Shown: positions 1 through 8,608, counted from the first letter of the stretch. The stretch: 64,000 bases of DNA from Domibacillus antri (GCF_001936625.1 NZ_MSDU01000003.1:310001-374000); one strand, 5' to 3'. The notes: generated by a model not told the origin, from the sequence alone. Numbers and translations: made by a program.

Positions 1-326
1 AAAAAGGGTGTTAAGACCCTATGAAGATTGGCAAAAGAAAAATAAACGTCGTAAATGGTCCTATTTTTGACGACGAAAACAGCTTTCACTTCATTCTGCT
101 TCATTTTTCATCTTTCTATGCAGCCTTCAGCGGTTCTGTCCAGCGTTTCCGGCAGCAAATAAAGAAGGGCCGCCTCAAACATTTATCGAGGCAGCACCTT
201 ATTCATTTCGATAGCCGGATTTTGTCGAATCCAGCCTTCAATGATATAGAATCCGGCTGTCATATCAACAAACCGGCCTAAATAATGCATAATCAGGCCC
301 GGCATCTACAACTTATAGGACAGCAC
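1..326. other. Left-edge stretch downstream of fabZ, no convincing gene
   Basis: No recognisable gene lies between the window edge and the fabZ stop. A weak minus-strand hairpin with a 5-bp stem followed by a T-run sits at 5-20 and could end fabZ transcription. One minus-strand reading frame starts at 104 (Met-Lys-Gln-Asn...) and runs off the edge without a clear ribosome-binding site. A 40-codon minus-strand frame at 183-305 is listed separately. Confidence 0.4.
183..305 (-). CDS. Possible small ORF downstream of fabZ, 40 aa
   Basis: I do not recognise this product. The frame starts with ATG about 20 nt after the fabZ stop and encodes a balanced, protein-like 40-residue sequence (ending Asn-Lys-Val-Leu-Pro-Arg). 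No strong Shine-Dalgarno sequence precedes it, and an in-frame stop lies just upstream. It could be translated by coupling to fabZ or be a chance frame. Conservation at synonymous sites in relatives would decide. Confidence 0.2.
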   Translation of the reverse strand: MPGLIMHYLGRFVDMTAGFYIIEGWIRQNPAIEMNKVLPR

Positions 327-746
327 CTATTCCAGCGCAAACATTAATTCCGCTTCGCACACAAGCTCGCCTTCTACAGAAGCCATTGCTTTCGCTTTGC
401 CGATGGAGCCGCGCAGGCGGGTCATTTCGACTTCGAGACGCAGCTGATCGCCCGGAACGACCTGACGCTTGAAGCGGCAATTGTCGATTCCCGCGAAAAA
501 GGCAAGACGGCCTTTGTTTTCTTCTTTTTTCAGCATCGCGACGGCGCCGACCTGGGCGAGCGCTTCAACGATTAACACGCCCGGCATCACCGGATAATCC
601 GGAAAATGTCCGTTGAAAAATTCTTCATTCGCGGTTACGTTTTTAATACCCACTGCCCGCTTTCCATCTTCTACTTCGACGATACGGTCCACAAGAAGAA
701 AAGGGTAGCGGTGCGGGATTGTTTCTTTAATTTCACGAATATCCAT
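327..746 (-). CDS. fabZ: (3R)-hydroxyacyl-[acyl-carrier-protein] dehydratase FabZ
   Basis: FabZ dehydrates beta-hydroxyacyl-ACP to trans-2-enoyl-ACP in cytosolic type II fatty acid synthesis. The 139-residue hot-dog fold protein carries the expected catalytic pair: His47 in [11 protein letters not shown] and Glu61 in LIVEALAQ. The start was set at the ATG encoding MDIREIKE, which has AAAGGTGG 8 nt upstream; an upstream in-frame start would overlap that site. It is the last gene of a minus-strand run after mbl, flhO, flhP and a small membrane-protein gene, the same neighbourhood as in B. subtilis. Length is normal for the family and identification is secure. Confidence 0.96.
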   Translation of the reverse strand: MDIREIKETIPHRYPFLLVDRIVEVEDGKRAVGIKNVTANEEFFNGHFPDYPVMPGVLIVEALAQVGAVAMLKKEENKGRLAFFAGIDNCRFKRQVVPGDQLRLEVEMTRLRGSIGKAKAMASVEGELVCEAELMFALE

Positions 747-760
747 TGAGATACCCACCT

Positions 761-964
761 TTAGAAGAGACTTTTAACAATTACATCGAATAATTGAATC
801 CATGTGTCAGGCACAAACACGTCTAACGGGTTGCCGGTACCGATAATGCTGTAGCCGATCACTGCACCCGTGACAGCTGTGATGATCATGAGAAAAGATG
901 TTAACATGAATCTGCCGAGGGGGGTGAGGCGGGTTTCTTTTTTCCGCTTCCATTGTTCAGTCAC
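761..964 (-). CDS. Small single-pass membrane protein, EpuA-like (PF11772)
   Basis: This 67-residue protein has a basic, charged N-terminus ([12 protein letters not shown]) and one hydrophobic segment at about residues 16-42, so it is probably a type II membrane protein with a short outer tail. It resembles the EpuA family, often labelled DNA-directed RNA polymerase subunit beta, a name that is misleading and does not imply a polymerase role. The start is GTG, 6 nt after AAGGA. It sits 14 nt before fabZ and 16 nt after flhP, so it is probably co-transcribed with both. Its function is unknown to me. Confidence 0.7.
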   Translation of the reverse strand: MTEQWKRKKETRLTPLGRFMLTSFLMIITAVTGAVIGYSIIGTGNPLDVFVPDTWIQLFDVIVKSLF

Positions 965-980
965 TGGTCATCCTTCCCCT

Positions 981-1769
981 CTATCTGACCCCATTAATTA
1001 AGCCGAGCATTTGATCCGCGATTGAAATCGCTTTTGATTGAAATTGATAGGAACGCTGTGTCATCATCAAATCGCTCATTTCTTTTGAAAAATCCACGTT
1101 TGACATTTCAAGAAAACCAGCTTGAATGCCGGAAGCTTCACGCTCAGCGGCATTAAGATCACGTAAAACCTGTCCTTCCGCCACCGCCGGGTCTTCCGGC
1201 AGCACAAACAGATTGTCCCCTGTGCGCTCTAAAAATTGCGGTTTATCCACTTGTATGAGACCTATTAAGCCTCCCGCCTGCTCCGCCATTTCTTCAGGCG
1301 TCATGACGATCGGATTATTTGCTTCATCAAGCACCGGGTAGCCTTCAGATGTCACGAGCATGACGTTTTCGCCGCCAGCCGGAGTAATGGAAAATGAGCC
1401 ATCGCGCGTATAATGAACGCGGCCGGTACCATCTTCATTTTGAACGAGCACTTTGAAAAATTGATTCGGCTGAGACAAAGCAAAATCAAGCGCTCTGCCT
1501 GTTTGCTGAAGTGCTCCCTGTGTGCCGACCATTTGCGCCTGTGCCATCATCGCGCCAACACCAAGACGAATGCCTAACGGTGTCAGACGGCCGATATCCT
1601 CCGTTTGACGATTCAAATTATTCGTCTGCTGATGAACGAGATCCCTAAATGCCGCATCGCTTCTTTTATAACCGGTTGTATTCATATTCGCCACGTTGTT
1701 ACTCGTGACATCCATTCTTTTTTGAAGCTGTGATAGCGCATTGACGGCATTAATCATTGTTCTATTCAT
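981..1769 (-). CDS. flhP: Flagellar hook-basal body rod protein FlhP
   Basis: This 262-residue protein belongs to the flagellar rod/hook family. The N-terminal rod motif is clear (QLQKRMDVTSNNVANMNTTG), and the C-terminal conserved segment ends with a helix (SYQFQSKAISIADQMLG) as in FlgG and FlgF relatives. Such proteins are exported by the flagellar type III system and build the distal rod. In B. subtilis FlhP pairs with FlhO in this same position next to mbl, away from the main fla/che operon. It starts 13 nt after flhO ends, with GGAG upstream of ATG. FlgG is the alternative family label, but the mbl-flhO-flhP context favours FlhP. Confidence 0.93.
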   Translation of the reverse strand: MNRTMINAVNALSQLQKRMDVTSNNVANMNTTGYKRSDAAFRDLVHQQTNNLNRQTEDIGRLTPLGIRLGVGAMMAQAQMVGTQGALQQTGRALDFALSQPNQFFKVLVQNEDGTGRVHYTRDGSFSITPAGGENVMLVTSEGYPVLDEANNPIVMTPEEMAEQAGGLIGLIQVDKPQFLERTGDNLFVLPEDPAVAEGQVLRDLNAAEREASGIQAGFLEMSNVDFSKEMSDLMMTQRSYQFQSKAISIADQMLGLINGVR

Positions 1770-1782
1770 GCTGTACGCTCCT

Positions 1783-2583
1783 TTACGTCACTCTGCCGAC
1801 TTCGTTCGCGGCTTTTTCCATGCTGCGGTCATACGCCGTCAGCACCTTTTGATTCGCTTCAAATGCCCGGTACGCCGTCAGCATATCCGTCATTGTGCGG
1901 GCTGTATCTGTTGTGGACCCTTCAAGAAAGGATTGCTGAACAGTAAACGCCGCATCAGCAGCACCAAACGCTGTTGGAAGCGCCGCACCGTCTATGCGGT
2001 ATAGTCCGTCCCCTTCTTTTATGAGCGCATTTGGATCCTCTGCATAGGCAACGCCGATTTGGGCCACCTCGGCACCATTTTCAGTGATACGGCCCTGACT
2101 GTCAACGATAAACTGATCCGAAGTCAGCTGTATACGGTCGCCTTCTGTATCTTGAACGTAAAGACCGGAAGCTGTTGTTAAATAGCCTTCAAGATCCAAA
2201 GTAAAGTTTCCATTGCGCGTGTAGCGCGTTTCGCCGGCTGCATTTTGAACCGTAAAAAAGACGGATTCGCCCTGCAATGCAAGATCGGTGGACAGCCCGG
2301 TTTCACGAATGTCACCTTGACGAAAATTTGGCATTGTTTCCTGTAAATAAACGCCGGTGTTTAAAGCGCCGACATATGGCTCGAATGGTAAATTCAGTTT
2401 ATTTTTAACCGGGATGGATGTTTCATCAATACGCTGTAACAGCATTTCTGGAAAAGCACGCATGCTTGTCTGGTCTGCTTTATAGCCTGGTGTGTTCACG
2501 TTTGACATATTATTCGTTAAAATTTCTGTACGCCGCTGCTGAGCAATCATACCTGAAGCGGCTGTGTAAAACCCTCTAAACAA
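1783..2583 (-). CDS. flhO: Flagellar hook-basal body rod protein FlhO
   Basis: FlhO is a rod-family protein thought to form part of the flagellar rod with FlhP. The start is set at TTG, giving MFRGFYTAASGMIAQQRR; GAGGTG lies 6 nt upstream. The GTG further upstream overlaps that binding site and is unlikely. The N-terminal flagellar rod motif (TEILTNNMSNVNTPGYKA) and the C-terminal helix (YRAFEANQKVLTAYDRSM) are both present, so the 266-residue protein looks complete. It is the first gene of the flhO-flhP-fabZ minus-strand run and is separated from mbl by a strong terminator, so it needs its own promoter. Confidence 0.93.
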   Translation of the reverse strand: MFRGFYTAASGMIAQQRRTEILTNNMSNVNTPGYKADQTSMRAFPEMLLQRIDETSIPVKNKLNLPFEPYVGALNTGVYLQETMPNFRQGDIRETGLSTDLALQGESVFFTVQNAAGETRYTRNGNFTLDLEGYLTTASGLYVQDTEGDRIQLTSDQFIVDSQGRITENGAEVAQIGVAYAEDPNALIKEGDGLYRIDGAALPTAFGAADAAFTVQQSFLEGSTTDTARTMTDMLTAYRAFEANQKVLTAYDRSMEKAANEVGRVT

Positions 2584-2621
2584 ATTGTTCACCTCATTTT
2601 CAAGCAGTAGACACTAATTAT

Positions 2622-2627
2622 ATTATA
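2622..2627 (-). promoter_or_regulatory. Candidate -10 element for flhO
   Basis: A TATAAT hexamer lies about 39 nt upstream of the flhO start, in the gap after the mbl terminator. No good -35 match lies 16-18 nt upstream, and I saw no sigma-D motif. The assignment is weak. Confidence 0.35.
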
Positions 2628-2722
2628 CAATAGAAAAAGCGGAAATTAACAGAAAATAATGCAGAATGAGACAAAGTTAGCAAGAGTTTTCTTCACGCAC
2701 ACCATCCTCCTGTGCGTTTAAC

Positions 2723-2773
2723 AAAAAAAGCGGCGCAATGCACCTGAAATCAGGGTGAATTGCGCCGCTTTTT
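2723..2773 (-). terminator. Rho-independent terminator downstream of mbl
   Basis: A long inverted repeat (GCGGCGCAAT... ATTGCGCCGC) with A- and T-runs on both sides directly follows the mbl stop. It can terminate both ways; on the minus strand it isolates mbl from flhO. Confidence 0.9.
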
Positions 2774-2836
2774 GAAAGAGCAGCTTCAATTGTTAGTAAA
2801 CATGGAACAAAAGCTGCCCTATCCGTTTGTCCTGCA

Positions 2837-3841
2837 TCAGTTACGCTGCTTTTTAGAAGAAAGCCGATCCATATTGTCGAGCATCATGCCCGTTCCGACT
2901 GCCACGCAGTTCATCGGGTTTTCCGCGATAAACACAGGCACTTTCAGTTCATTAGTCATAAGCTGATCCATGCCATGCAATAATGCGCCCCCGCCCGTCA
3001 GCATAACGCCGCGGTCGATAATGTCCGCCGACAGTTCAGGTGGTGTTTTCTCAAGGACATTTTTCGATGCCTGAACAATTTGCATGACGGATTCACGTAA
3101 TGCCCCTTCAATCTCGGCTGAATTAATGGTCAGGATACGCGGAAGCCCGGTCATAATGTCGCGGCCGCGAATTTCCATTTCCTCATTGCGTGTTTTTGGA
3201 TACACCGTGCCGACATTGACCTTGATGGCTTCCGCAGTACGTTCACCGATCAGCATTTTATATTCTTTCTTCACATAGCTCATAATATCTGCGTCAAATG
3301 TGTCGCCGGCTACCTTAATGGATTCAGCTGTGACAATCGCACCAAGGGATAAGACAGCGACATCCGTTGTACCGCCGCCGATATCAATGACCATGTTTCC
3401 GCTCGGCTCAAAAATATCCATACCGGCGCCCACTGCGGCGACTTTCGGCTCTTCTTCAAGATAAACCTTTTTGCCGCCGCTTTTTTCTGCCGCTTCCCGG
3501 ATTGCTTTTTGTTCCACCGCTGTAATTTGTGTAGGACAGCAAATTAAAATGCGCGGCTTTGATAAAAATCCTTTAACATTCAATTTATTCATAAAATGTT
3601 TCAGCATTGATTCTGTCAAATCAAAATCGGCAATCACGCCATCACGAAGCGGACGAATCGCCACAATATTGCCCGGTGTCCGGCCGACCATCTGGTACGC
3701 TTCTTTTCCGACAGCCAGCACTTTATTGGTCGTGCGGTCTAAGGCGACGACGGACGGTTCATTCAACACGATGCCTTGTCCTTTTACATGAATGAGCACA
3801 TTTGCTGTCCCGAGGTCGATCCCGATATCTTTAGATAACAT
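2837..3841 (-). CDS. mbl: MreB-like cell-shape actin homolog Mbl
   Basis: Mbl is a bacterial actin that polymerises under the membrane and guides lateral wall synthesis. The 334-residue product has the actin ATPase signatures: phosphate loop 1 in GIDLGTANVLIHVKG near the N-terminus, loop 2 in DIGGGTTDVAVLSLG near residue 160, and an adenosine motif GGGALLHGMD near residue 290. The start is the ATG giving MLSKDIGID, preceded by GGGGGGAAATGG; a 13-codon upstream extension lacks a binding site. It lies between spoIIID and flhO as in B. subtilis, which favours Mbl over MreB, whose gene normally sits with mreCD. Confidence 0.95.
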   Translation of the reverse strand: MLSKDIGIDLGTANVLIHVKGQGIVLNEPSVVALDRTTNKVLAVGKEAYQMVGRTPGNIVAIRPLRDGVIADFDLTESMLKHFMNKLNVKGFLSKPRILICCPTQITAVEQKAIREAAEKSGGKKVYLEEEPKVAAVGAGMDIFEPSGNMVIDIGGGTTDVAVLSLGAIVTAESIKVAGDTFDADIMSYVKKEYKMLIGERTAEAIKVNVGTVYPKTRNEEMEIRGRDIMTGLPRILTINSAEIEGALRESVMQIVQASKNVLEKTPPELSADIIDRGVMLTGGGALLHGMDQLMTNELKVPVFIAENPMNCVAVGTGMMLDNMDRLSSKKQRN

Positions 3842-3980
3842 GTTCCATTTCCCCCCTGCATTTTCTCTATCTATTATCATACCTTTTAGGTTTTATGTTC
3901 CAAATATTTATTTTAGCATATAAACGCCCAACAATGGACGAAATGTACCAAGAATGACGAAAAACCGTTTCTCCATTACA

Positions 3981-4012
3981 AAAAGTCCCGCCATCAGTAT
4001 AGTCGGCGGGAC
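3981..4012 (-). terminator. Terminator downstream of spoIIID
   Basis: An 8-bp GC-rich stem (GTCCCGCC/GGCGGGAC) with a minus-strand TTTTTG tail lies just after the spoIIID stop, ending that transcript before mbl. Confidence 0.85.
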
Positions 4013-4022
4013 CCAATCCGAT

Positions 4023-4274
4023 TCAATTTGCAGATTTCCATTTTTCTTTTGTTGCTTCTCCTCCACGCAAGTGCCGGATCGATTTGTGGTAGTGTAAAAT
4101 ATGTTCGACGCGTGCCGATAATTCCGGACTGAGGCCCGGCAGCCGCTCCGTTAAGTCTTTATGGACAGTGCTTTTTGAAATACCAAATTCTTTTGCGATA
4201 TCACGCACCGTTTTGTTCGTTTCGACGATATACACTCCGATTTTGAGCGCTCTTTCTTTGATGTAATCGCGCAC
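4023..4274 (-). CDS. spoIIID: Sporulation transcriptional regulator SpoIIID
   Basis: SpoIIID is a small DNA-binding protein that activates or represses many sigma-E and sigma-K genes in the mother cell. The recognition region is obvious: helix-turn-helix at about residues 22-41 (TVRDIAKEFGISKSTVHKDL) followed by the conserved HYHKSIRHLRGGEAT. I chose the GTG that yields MRDYIKERALKIG because GGAGG lies 7 nt upstream; the GTG two codons earlier is only 1 nt from that site. The 83-residue product is slightly shorter than the 93-residue B. subtilis protein at the C-terminus. A sigma-E promoter match lies upstream, consistent with mother-cell expression. Confidence 0.95.
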   Translation of the reverse strand: MRDYIKERALKIGVYIVETNKTVRDIAKEFGISKSTVHKDLTERLPGLSPELSARVEHILHYHKSIRHLRGGEATKEKWKSAN

Positions 4275-4402
4275 ATGCACGCCTCCTTCACCGGAACCGG
4301 GACGGGCGAAATGAGACTTTGCTTCTGTAGATTCGAGCAGATGCGCATCTTTATTCATTGTTTCGGGGCGGTCTCATTCCAGGAGCCCCTTTCCTTTTTA
4401 CT

Positions 4403-4431
4403 ACCATATGATCATTTCCCGGGAAATATGA
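4403..4431 (-). promoter_or_regulatory. Candidate sigma-E promoter of spoIIID
   Basis: Minus strand: TCATATT (fits the sigma-E -35 consensus KMATATT fully), 14-nt spacer, CATATGGT (CATA and final T fit CATACAHT). It sits between the spoIIQ stop and spoIIID and predicts a leader of about 120 nt. Sigma-E control of spoIIID is established in B. subtilis; the site is inferred here. Confidence 0.6.
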
Positions 4432-4435
4432 ATGG

Positions 4436-5110
4436 TTATTTCCATTCGGCTGCCGCTTTTCCATACAGTGTATTCGGATTTAATGCACTGCCGTCTTTCT
4501 CAACTTCAAAGTGAACATGGATGCCGGCAGATTCATTCATCAAACTCCTGCCTGCTTCCCCGAGCTTGTCACCCTGCTTCACTTTATCGCCTTTCTTCAC
4601 TTGAATATCCGTTACGGATTGGAATGTGGTCAAGATGCTGTCTCCATGATCAATTTCGATATAATTGCCCAAAAATGCGTCTTCACGAACATCCGTGACA
4701 GTGCCGGAGAGCGGGGCCGTTACATCAAAGGTTTTCCCATTCTCTAGTACGTAGTCGATGCCTGAACTTTCATAATACGTGTCGTTATAGACGACAAGTG
4801 CTTTTTGCTGATCATCTTCAGCTGCTTTTTCATCGTAAAAGGATGTTTTGACAATCACTTCCGCATTGGAAGGCTTGCTCATTTTTTCCGGTGTGCCATT
4901 TACACTGATTGTTGTATCATTCATGTCATTTGAAGCAGGTACCGGTTCTGTAACAGCCGTTTCATCCTTGTCACGGTCCATCACTTCATACATCATGAGA
5001 CTGGAAATAAGTAAAATGGCGCAAGCGAGATAGATTGCCGGCAGTGCTCTTCTTTTCATGAAAAAGTCCTTCAATTTTGGGGGGAGAGATTTTTTTCCGC
5101 CCTCATTCAT
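4436..5110 (-). CDS. spoIIQ: Forespore engulfment protein SpoIIQ (degenerate LytM/M23)
   Basis: SpoIIQ is made in the forespore, spans its membrane once and pairs with mother-cell SpoIIIAH to form the intercellular channel needed for engulfment and sigma-G activity. The 224-residue protein has a basic N-terminus, a membrane segment at about residues 28-43, a linker, and a C-terminal M23 fold. The zinc site is degenerate: the usual first His is replaced in ESSGIDY, while HVHFEV near the end remains, as is known for SpoIIQ. The start ATG has GAGGTG 6 nt upstream. It is divergent from the VanZ-family gene and precedes spoIIID, matching B. subtilis order. Confidence 0.92.
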   Translation of the reverse strand: MNEGGKKSLPPKLKDFFMKRRALPAIYLACAILLISSLMMYEVMDRDKDETAVTEPVPASNDMNDTTISVNGTPEKMSKPSNAEVIVKTSFYDEKAAEDDQQKALVVYNDTYYESSGIDYVLENGKTFDVTAPLSGTVTDVREDAFLGNYIEIDHGDSILTTFQSVTDIQVKKGDKVKQGDKLGEAGRSLMNESAGIHVHFEVEKDGSALNPNTLYGKAAAEWK

Positions 5111-5271
5111 GTTCATCACCTCATCATGCAGTGTGAACAGGTAAAGGATTTTTTATACATGTGTGTAACAATATTCCTAAAATCGTTAAAAAAATGCCAC
5201 AAACAATAAAAAAAGCACTGCGATGAGATGATAAAATCAATATATTGTCATGTCGTGAATGAGGTGTGGAA

Positions 5272-5706
5272 GTGAAAAAATTGATACGATTATTGTCGAT
5301 GGCGGCACCTGTCGTTTACATGATTGCCATTTGGATCATGTCAGGTCTTCCGCACGATACGATTATGGATTTACCTGATCAATCCGTTGATCGGTTTATA
5401 AAAGAGGCACTCCATCTATTTGAATTTGCGATCTTGTACGGATTGATTATTAATGCTTTTTTAGTGAATGGCAAACTGACACCGCTCATCAGTTTGGCAG
5501 CAGCCATCTTTGCTTCCTTTTACGGGCTGGCAGATGAAATTCATCAGGCCTTTGTGCCGTACCGTTCAGCTACAGTAATCGATGCCATTAAAGATGTGAC
5601 GGGTGTCCTTATTGCTTTTACGTTCGTTAAATATATGTATTTTGAAAAAAATTCACGGATCGGCCGCTGGATGGCAGAGTTCAGTGAATGGGCACGTCCG
5701 CATTAA
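5272..5706 (+). CDS. ywnJ: VanZ-family membrane protein (YwnJ-like)
   Basis: This is a VanZ-like integral membrane protein of 144 residues with about four hydrophobic segments. The family signature is visible: KEALHLFEFAILYGLI and GLADEIHQAFVPYRSATVIDAIKD. VanZ relatives include a teicoplanin-resistance accessory protein, but most chromosomal members have no proven function. The start is the GTG encoding MKKLIRLLS, 5 nt after GAGGTG; the GTG six bases earlier overlaps that site. It lies alone on the plus strand between spoIIQ and spoIID, as ywnJ does in B. subtilis. Confidence 0.85.
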   Translation: MKKLIRLLSMAAPVVYMIAIWIMSGLPHDTIMDLPDQSVDRFIKEALHLFEFAILYGLIINAFLVNGKLTPLISLAAAIFASFYGLADEIHQAFVPYRSATVIDAIKDVTGVLIAFTFVKYMYFEKNSRIGRWMAEFSEWARPH

Positions 5707-5739
5707 TAAAAACTGCGGACGTCATTTTTTATTTTTTTA
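5694..5739 (+). terminator. Terminator of the VanZ-family gene
   Basis: A stem of ACGTCCGCA/TGCGGACGT is followed by an interrupted run of Ts on the plus strand. The T-run overlaps the end of convergent spoIID. Confidence 0.8.
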
Positions 5740-6655
5740 AAAAAGCTTCTGCGGATTCAATCGCTGCTCCGGGATAATAATGGGCGGTGATTTCTAAATA
5801 ATTATTTCCTTCTTTTGCCATTCCGTTCGCTCCGTATTGGCTCATCCCGACGCCATGTCCATATCCTTTTGTCGTAATGATCACTTTGTCACCGGAAGAT
5901 TGTATATGAAAATCCGCAGATGGAAGTCCGAGTGCCTCCCTTATTTCCCGTCCTGTAAAGGTTTTTTCACCGAGTTTTATTTTGGCAACGCGGCCGCCTG
6001 CTGTCCGTGCTGTCACCGTCCCCGCCTCCCCGGCTGCCGTCAAAGAGACACCAAGCTTCTCTTCCACCTGAGTACGCGGCATAACCATTTCCTGCTCAAA
6101 ATTTGGTGCTTCTTCATCCCAGGGGCTGTCCACGCTGATCAAATACGGAAGCGGTGACTGCCAGTAATCTTCCGCATTTTCCGTTTTGCCGTTGCCCGAT
6201 GAAAAAAAAGCAGCCGTAATGGGGGCTCCGTTATACGTCAGCACTTCCCCTTCTGTTTCTTTTGCCGCTTCCTCTATCTTTTTCTTATTTTGAGCGTAAT
6301 CTGCACCCCATATTTCTTTTAATTCTGCCTCGTCCTTAAATACTTGATCATCAACCGTATCCGTCACTTCCAATCCAGCGAGCGTCTGCGTCAAAATAAA
6401 GGTTCTGGCGGCCACTGCCTGCGCTTTTAATGCCTCTTTTTCAAACGACGCCGGCATTTCAGCCGCAACAACACCGGCCACATATTCTTCAAGAGGGACG
6501 GTTTCTGTTTGCCGGGTGTCTGATCGGACAACGTCAACTGACGGCTCATCTTTTTCTTGAACGGCTTCTTCTTCCTCCGACAAAAAAAGCCCGACAGCTG
6601 GAATGGCTATGGCTGCGATCAAAATAAAAAGGAATAGATAAAACGGTTTTTTCAA
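5729..6655 (-). CDS. spoIID: Stage II sporulation protein D, lytic transglycosylase SpoIID
   Basis: SpoIID cleaves peptidoglycan glycan strands and, with SpoIIM and SpoIIP, drives septal thinning and engulfment. The 308-residue protein starts with a basic residue pair and a membrane anchor (residues 5-22), then the SpoIID domain: PLEEYVAGVVAAEMPASF holds the catalytic Glu, followed by ALKAQAVAARTF and the C-terminal KGYGHGVGMSQYGANGMA. The start is TTG (MKKPFYLF), 9 nt after AAGGAGG; the upstream ATG would place that site inside the coding region. It lies next to murAA as in B. subtilis. Sigma-E control is expected but I did not find a clear promoter. Confidence 0.95.
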   Translation of the reverse strand: MKKPFYLFLFILIAAIAIPAVGLFLSEEEEAVQEKDEPSVDVVRSDTRQTETVPLEEYVAGVVAAEMPASFEKEALKAQAVAARTFILTQTLAGLEVTDTVDDQVFKDEAELKEIWGADYAQNKKKIEEAAKETEGEVLTYNGAPITAAFFSSGNGKTENAEDYWQSPLPYLISVDSPWDEEAPNFEQEMVMPRTQVEEKLGVSLTAAGEAGTVTARTAGGRVAKIKLGEKTFTGREIREALGLPSADFHIQSSGDKVIITTKGYGHGVGMSQYGANGMAKEGNNYLEITAHYYPGAAIESAEAFLKK

Positions 6656-6774
6656 AACAAAATCCCTCCTTGCTGTATAAAAAGGGATATGCATGACTAT
6701 ACTTATTATGACAAAACATAAAAAAACCGCCTGCCCAAACAGACGGTTTCTTTCATAATATAATAAAAATAAAT

Positions 6775-8064
6775 TCAGCTTTTCACTGTGACCGGTGTTT
6801 CTGCTGTCTCCGTTACTCGTTCAATATCAGCACCGAGCGCAGCCAGTTTGCCATGGAAATTCACGTAACCGCGGTCAAGATGCTTCAGTTCCGTAACACG
6901 CGTATAACCGTCTGCGATAAGCCCAGCAACGATTAAAGCAGCAGCGGCACGTAAATCAGTCGCAGCCACTTCTGCTCCCTGCAGATTAGATGGCCCGTCA
7001 AGAATGACCGAACGCCCTTCAATCTTCACATTGGCATTCATGCGTCGAAACTCTTCGACATGCATAAAACGGTTTTCAAAAACCGTTTCTGTAATAACAC
7101 CCGTTCCTTCTGCTTTCAACATAAGCGCCATCATTTGTGACTGCATATCTGTTGGAAAACCGGGATGCGGCATCGTTTTAATGTCCACCGATTTTAATTT
7201 TTCCGGTCCGATTACGCGAATGCCATTTTCTTCTTCGATAATCTTAATGCCCATTTCACGCATTTTGGCAATTAATGAGGACATGTGCTCGGCCACCGCG
7301 CCTTCAATCAGCACGTTACCGCCTGTAATGGCTGCTGCCGTCATAAATGTACCTGCTTCAATACGGTCTGGAATGATAGCATGATCCGCTCCTTGAAGAA
7401 CGTCTACACCTTCAATGCGGATGGTTTCTGTTCCGGCACCGATGACTTTTCCTCCCATTTTATTAATGAGATTCGCAAGGTCCACAATTTCCGGTTCTTT
7501 TGCTGCGTTTTCAAGGATGGTTGTACCGTCTGCAAGCGCTGCAGCGGTCATGATGTTTTCAGTAGCGCCGACACTTGGGAAATCAAGATAAATTTTCGCC
7601 CCTTTAAGACGGCCATCTGTTTCCGCTTCAATAAATCCATTTTCAACACGGACTTTCGCACCCATCGCTTCGAAACCTTTTAAGTGCTGATCAATGGGAC
7701 GTGAACCGATAGCACATCCGCCCGGTAAAGCCACACGTGCTTTTCCGTTCCGTGCAAGCAGCGCACCCATCACCAGGACAGACGCACGCATTTTACGAAC
7801 GTATTCAAATGGTGCTTCAATTAAAAGCTGTTTCGTTGCATCAATTGTTACAGTATTGTTTTCAAATGTTACTTCGCAATTTAAGTGGCGCAATACTTCG
7901 TTGATCGTATATACATCGGATAAAGTCGGTACGTCACGAATGACACATTTCCCTTCTTTAGCCAGTAATGTCGCTGCAAGCACTGGCAGCACCGAGTTTT
8001 TTGCACCTTCAACTTTGACGGTCCCGTTCAATTGACGGCCGCCGCGGACGATAATTTTGTCCAA
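6775..8064 (-). CDS. murAA: UDP-N-acetylglucosamine 1-carboxyvinyltransferase MurAA
   Basis: MurA transfers enolpyruvate from PEP to UDP-GlcNAc, the committed step of peptidoglycan synthesis. The 429-residue EPT-fold enzyme has Lys22-Asn23 in the substrate site and the fosfomycin-reactive Cys117 in [10 protein letters not shown]. The start is TTG (MDKIIVRGG) behind GGAGGGG. A second paralog, murAB, lies at 36.2 kb. Position next to spoIID, and toward the ATP synthase operon, matches the essential murAA of B. subtilis. A TATAAT hexamer lies about 26 nt upstream, but ywmB, which I recall between murAA and ywzB in B. subtilis, is absent. Confidence 0.95.
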   Translation of the reverse strand: MDKIIVRGGRQLNGTVKVEGAKNSVLPVLAATLLAKEGKCVIRDVPTLSDVYTINEVLRHLNCEVTFENNTVTIDATKQLLIEAPFEYVRKMRASVLVMGALLARNGKARVALPGGCAIGSRPIDQHLKGFEAMGAKVRVENGFIEAETDGRLKGAKIYLDFPSVGATENIMTAAALADGTTILENAAKEPEIVDLANLINKMGGKVIGAGTETIRIEGVDVLQGADHAIIPDRIEAGTFMTAAAITGGNVLIEGAVAEHMSSLIAKMREMGIKIIEEENGIRVIGPEKLKSVDIKTMPHPGFPTDMQSQMMALMLKAEGTGVITETVFENRFMHVEEFRRMNANVKIEGRSVILDGPSNLQGAEVAATDLRAAAALIVAGLIADGYTRVTELKHLDRGYVNFHGKLAALGADIERVTETAETPVTVKS

Positions 8065-8371
8065 ACTGTTCCCCTCCGCGTCCTTTTCTATTATACATAT
8101 TCAAATCAGTGGACTGACGTGCCAGCCCTTTCCAATGTCTTTTCATAACTTCGACAAAACTTCTTAAAGCTTATCATCTTGTTCACGTTTCTAACAAGTG
8201 AAATTAAGCACATATTGTAGAAAATTTGTGAAATTGCTCAAGAAATCCATCTTTTTTTGTTTCCCCCTATAGATAACCGGCAAACCAAAATGATGAGCTT
8301 TTCACAAAATAACCCCATCCAAATTTATATTATTTTTCAAAAAAAGGCAAGTAGGTCAACACACTGATTTT
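8065..8371. other. 307-bp gap between murAA and ywzB
   Basis: This AT-rich gap contains the probable murAA promoter (minus-strand TATAAT at 8090-8095, weak -35) and no normal-sized gene. A 19-codon minus-strand frame (8191-8250; MDFLSNFTNFLQYVLNFTC) follows AGGGGG at a long 12-nt spacing; I regard it as unproven. No remnant of a ywmB-like gene is visible. Confidence 0.5.
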
Positions 8372-8608
8372 TTATGAGAATAACATCGGCAGCTGCCGGG
8401 ACCAGAGCAAGTAGTCAAGAAAGAAGCTGCTGACGGCGGAACCAATGACAATCGAAAGCAGCAAATAAAGGAGACGCGCTCTCGCCACCTGATTTTTTCG
8501 CAGTAATTTTTCAAAGCGGATCGCCTGCAGCGCCCAAAACGAAAGACCGATGAAAAATAAGCTCATGATCATGCTAATAAGCGCTTCCTGTCCGAATGAT
8601 TCAATCAT
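8372..8608 (-). CDS. ywzB: DUF1146 family membrane protein (YwzB-like)
   Basis: A 78-residue membrane protein with two hydrophobic helices (about residues 10-30 and 46-68) joined by a basic loop (RFEKLLRKNQVARAR). It matches the DUF1146/YwzB family, which has no established function. It lies between murAA and atpC as ywzB does in B. subtilis, supporting the name. A GGAG-type ribosome-binding site precedes its ATG. The strong terminator after atpC separates it from the ATP synthase operon, so it needs its own promoter. Confidence 0.8.
   Translation of the reverse strand: MIESFGQEALISMIMSLFFIGLSFWALQAIRFEKLLRKNQVARARLLYLLLSIVIGSAVSSFFLDYLLWSRQLPMLFS

Noticed and set aside
5-20. A definite terminator at the left edge
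   Set aside because: The stem is only 5 bp and the window ends there; it is mentioned but not listed as a terminator.
5111-5271. Sigma-F promoter of spoIIQ in the spoIIQ/VanZ intergenic region
   Set aside because: A GTATA occurs, but no GGNNANANTN element lies at the right spacing, so the match is too weak to list.
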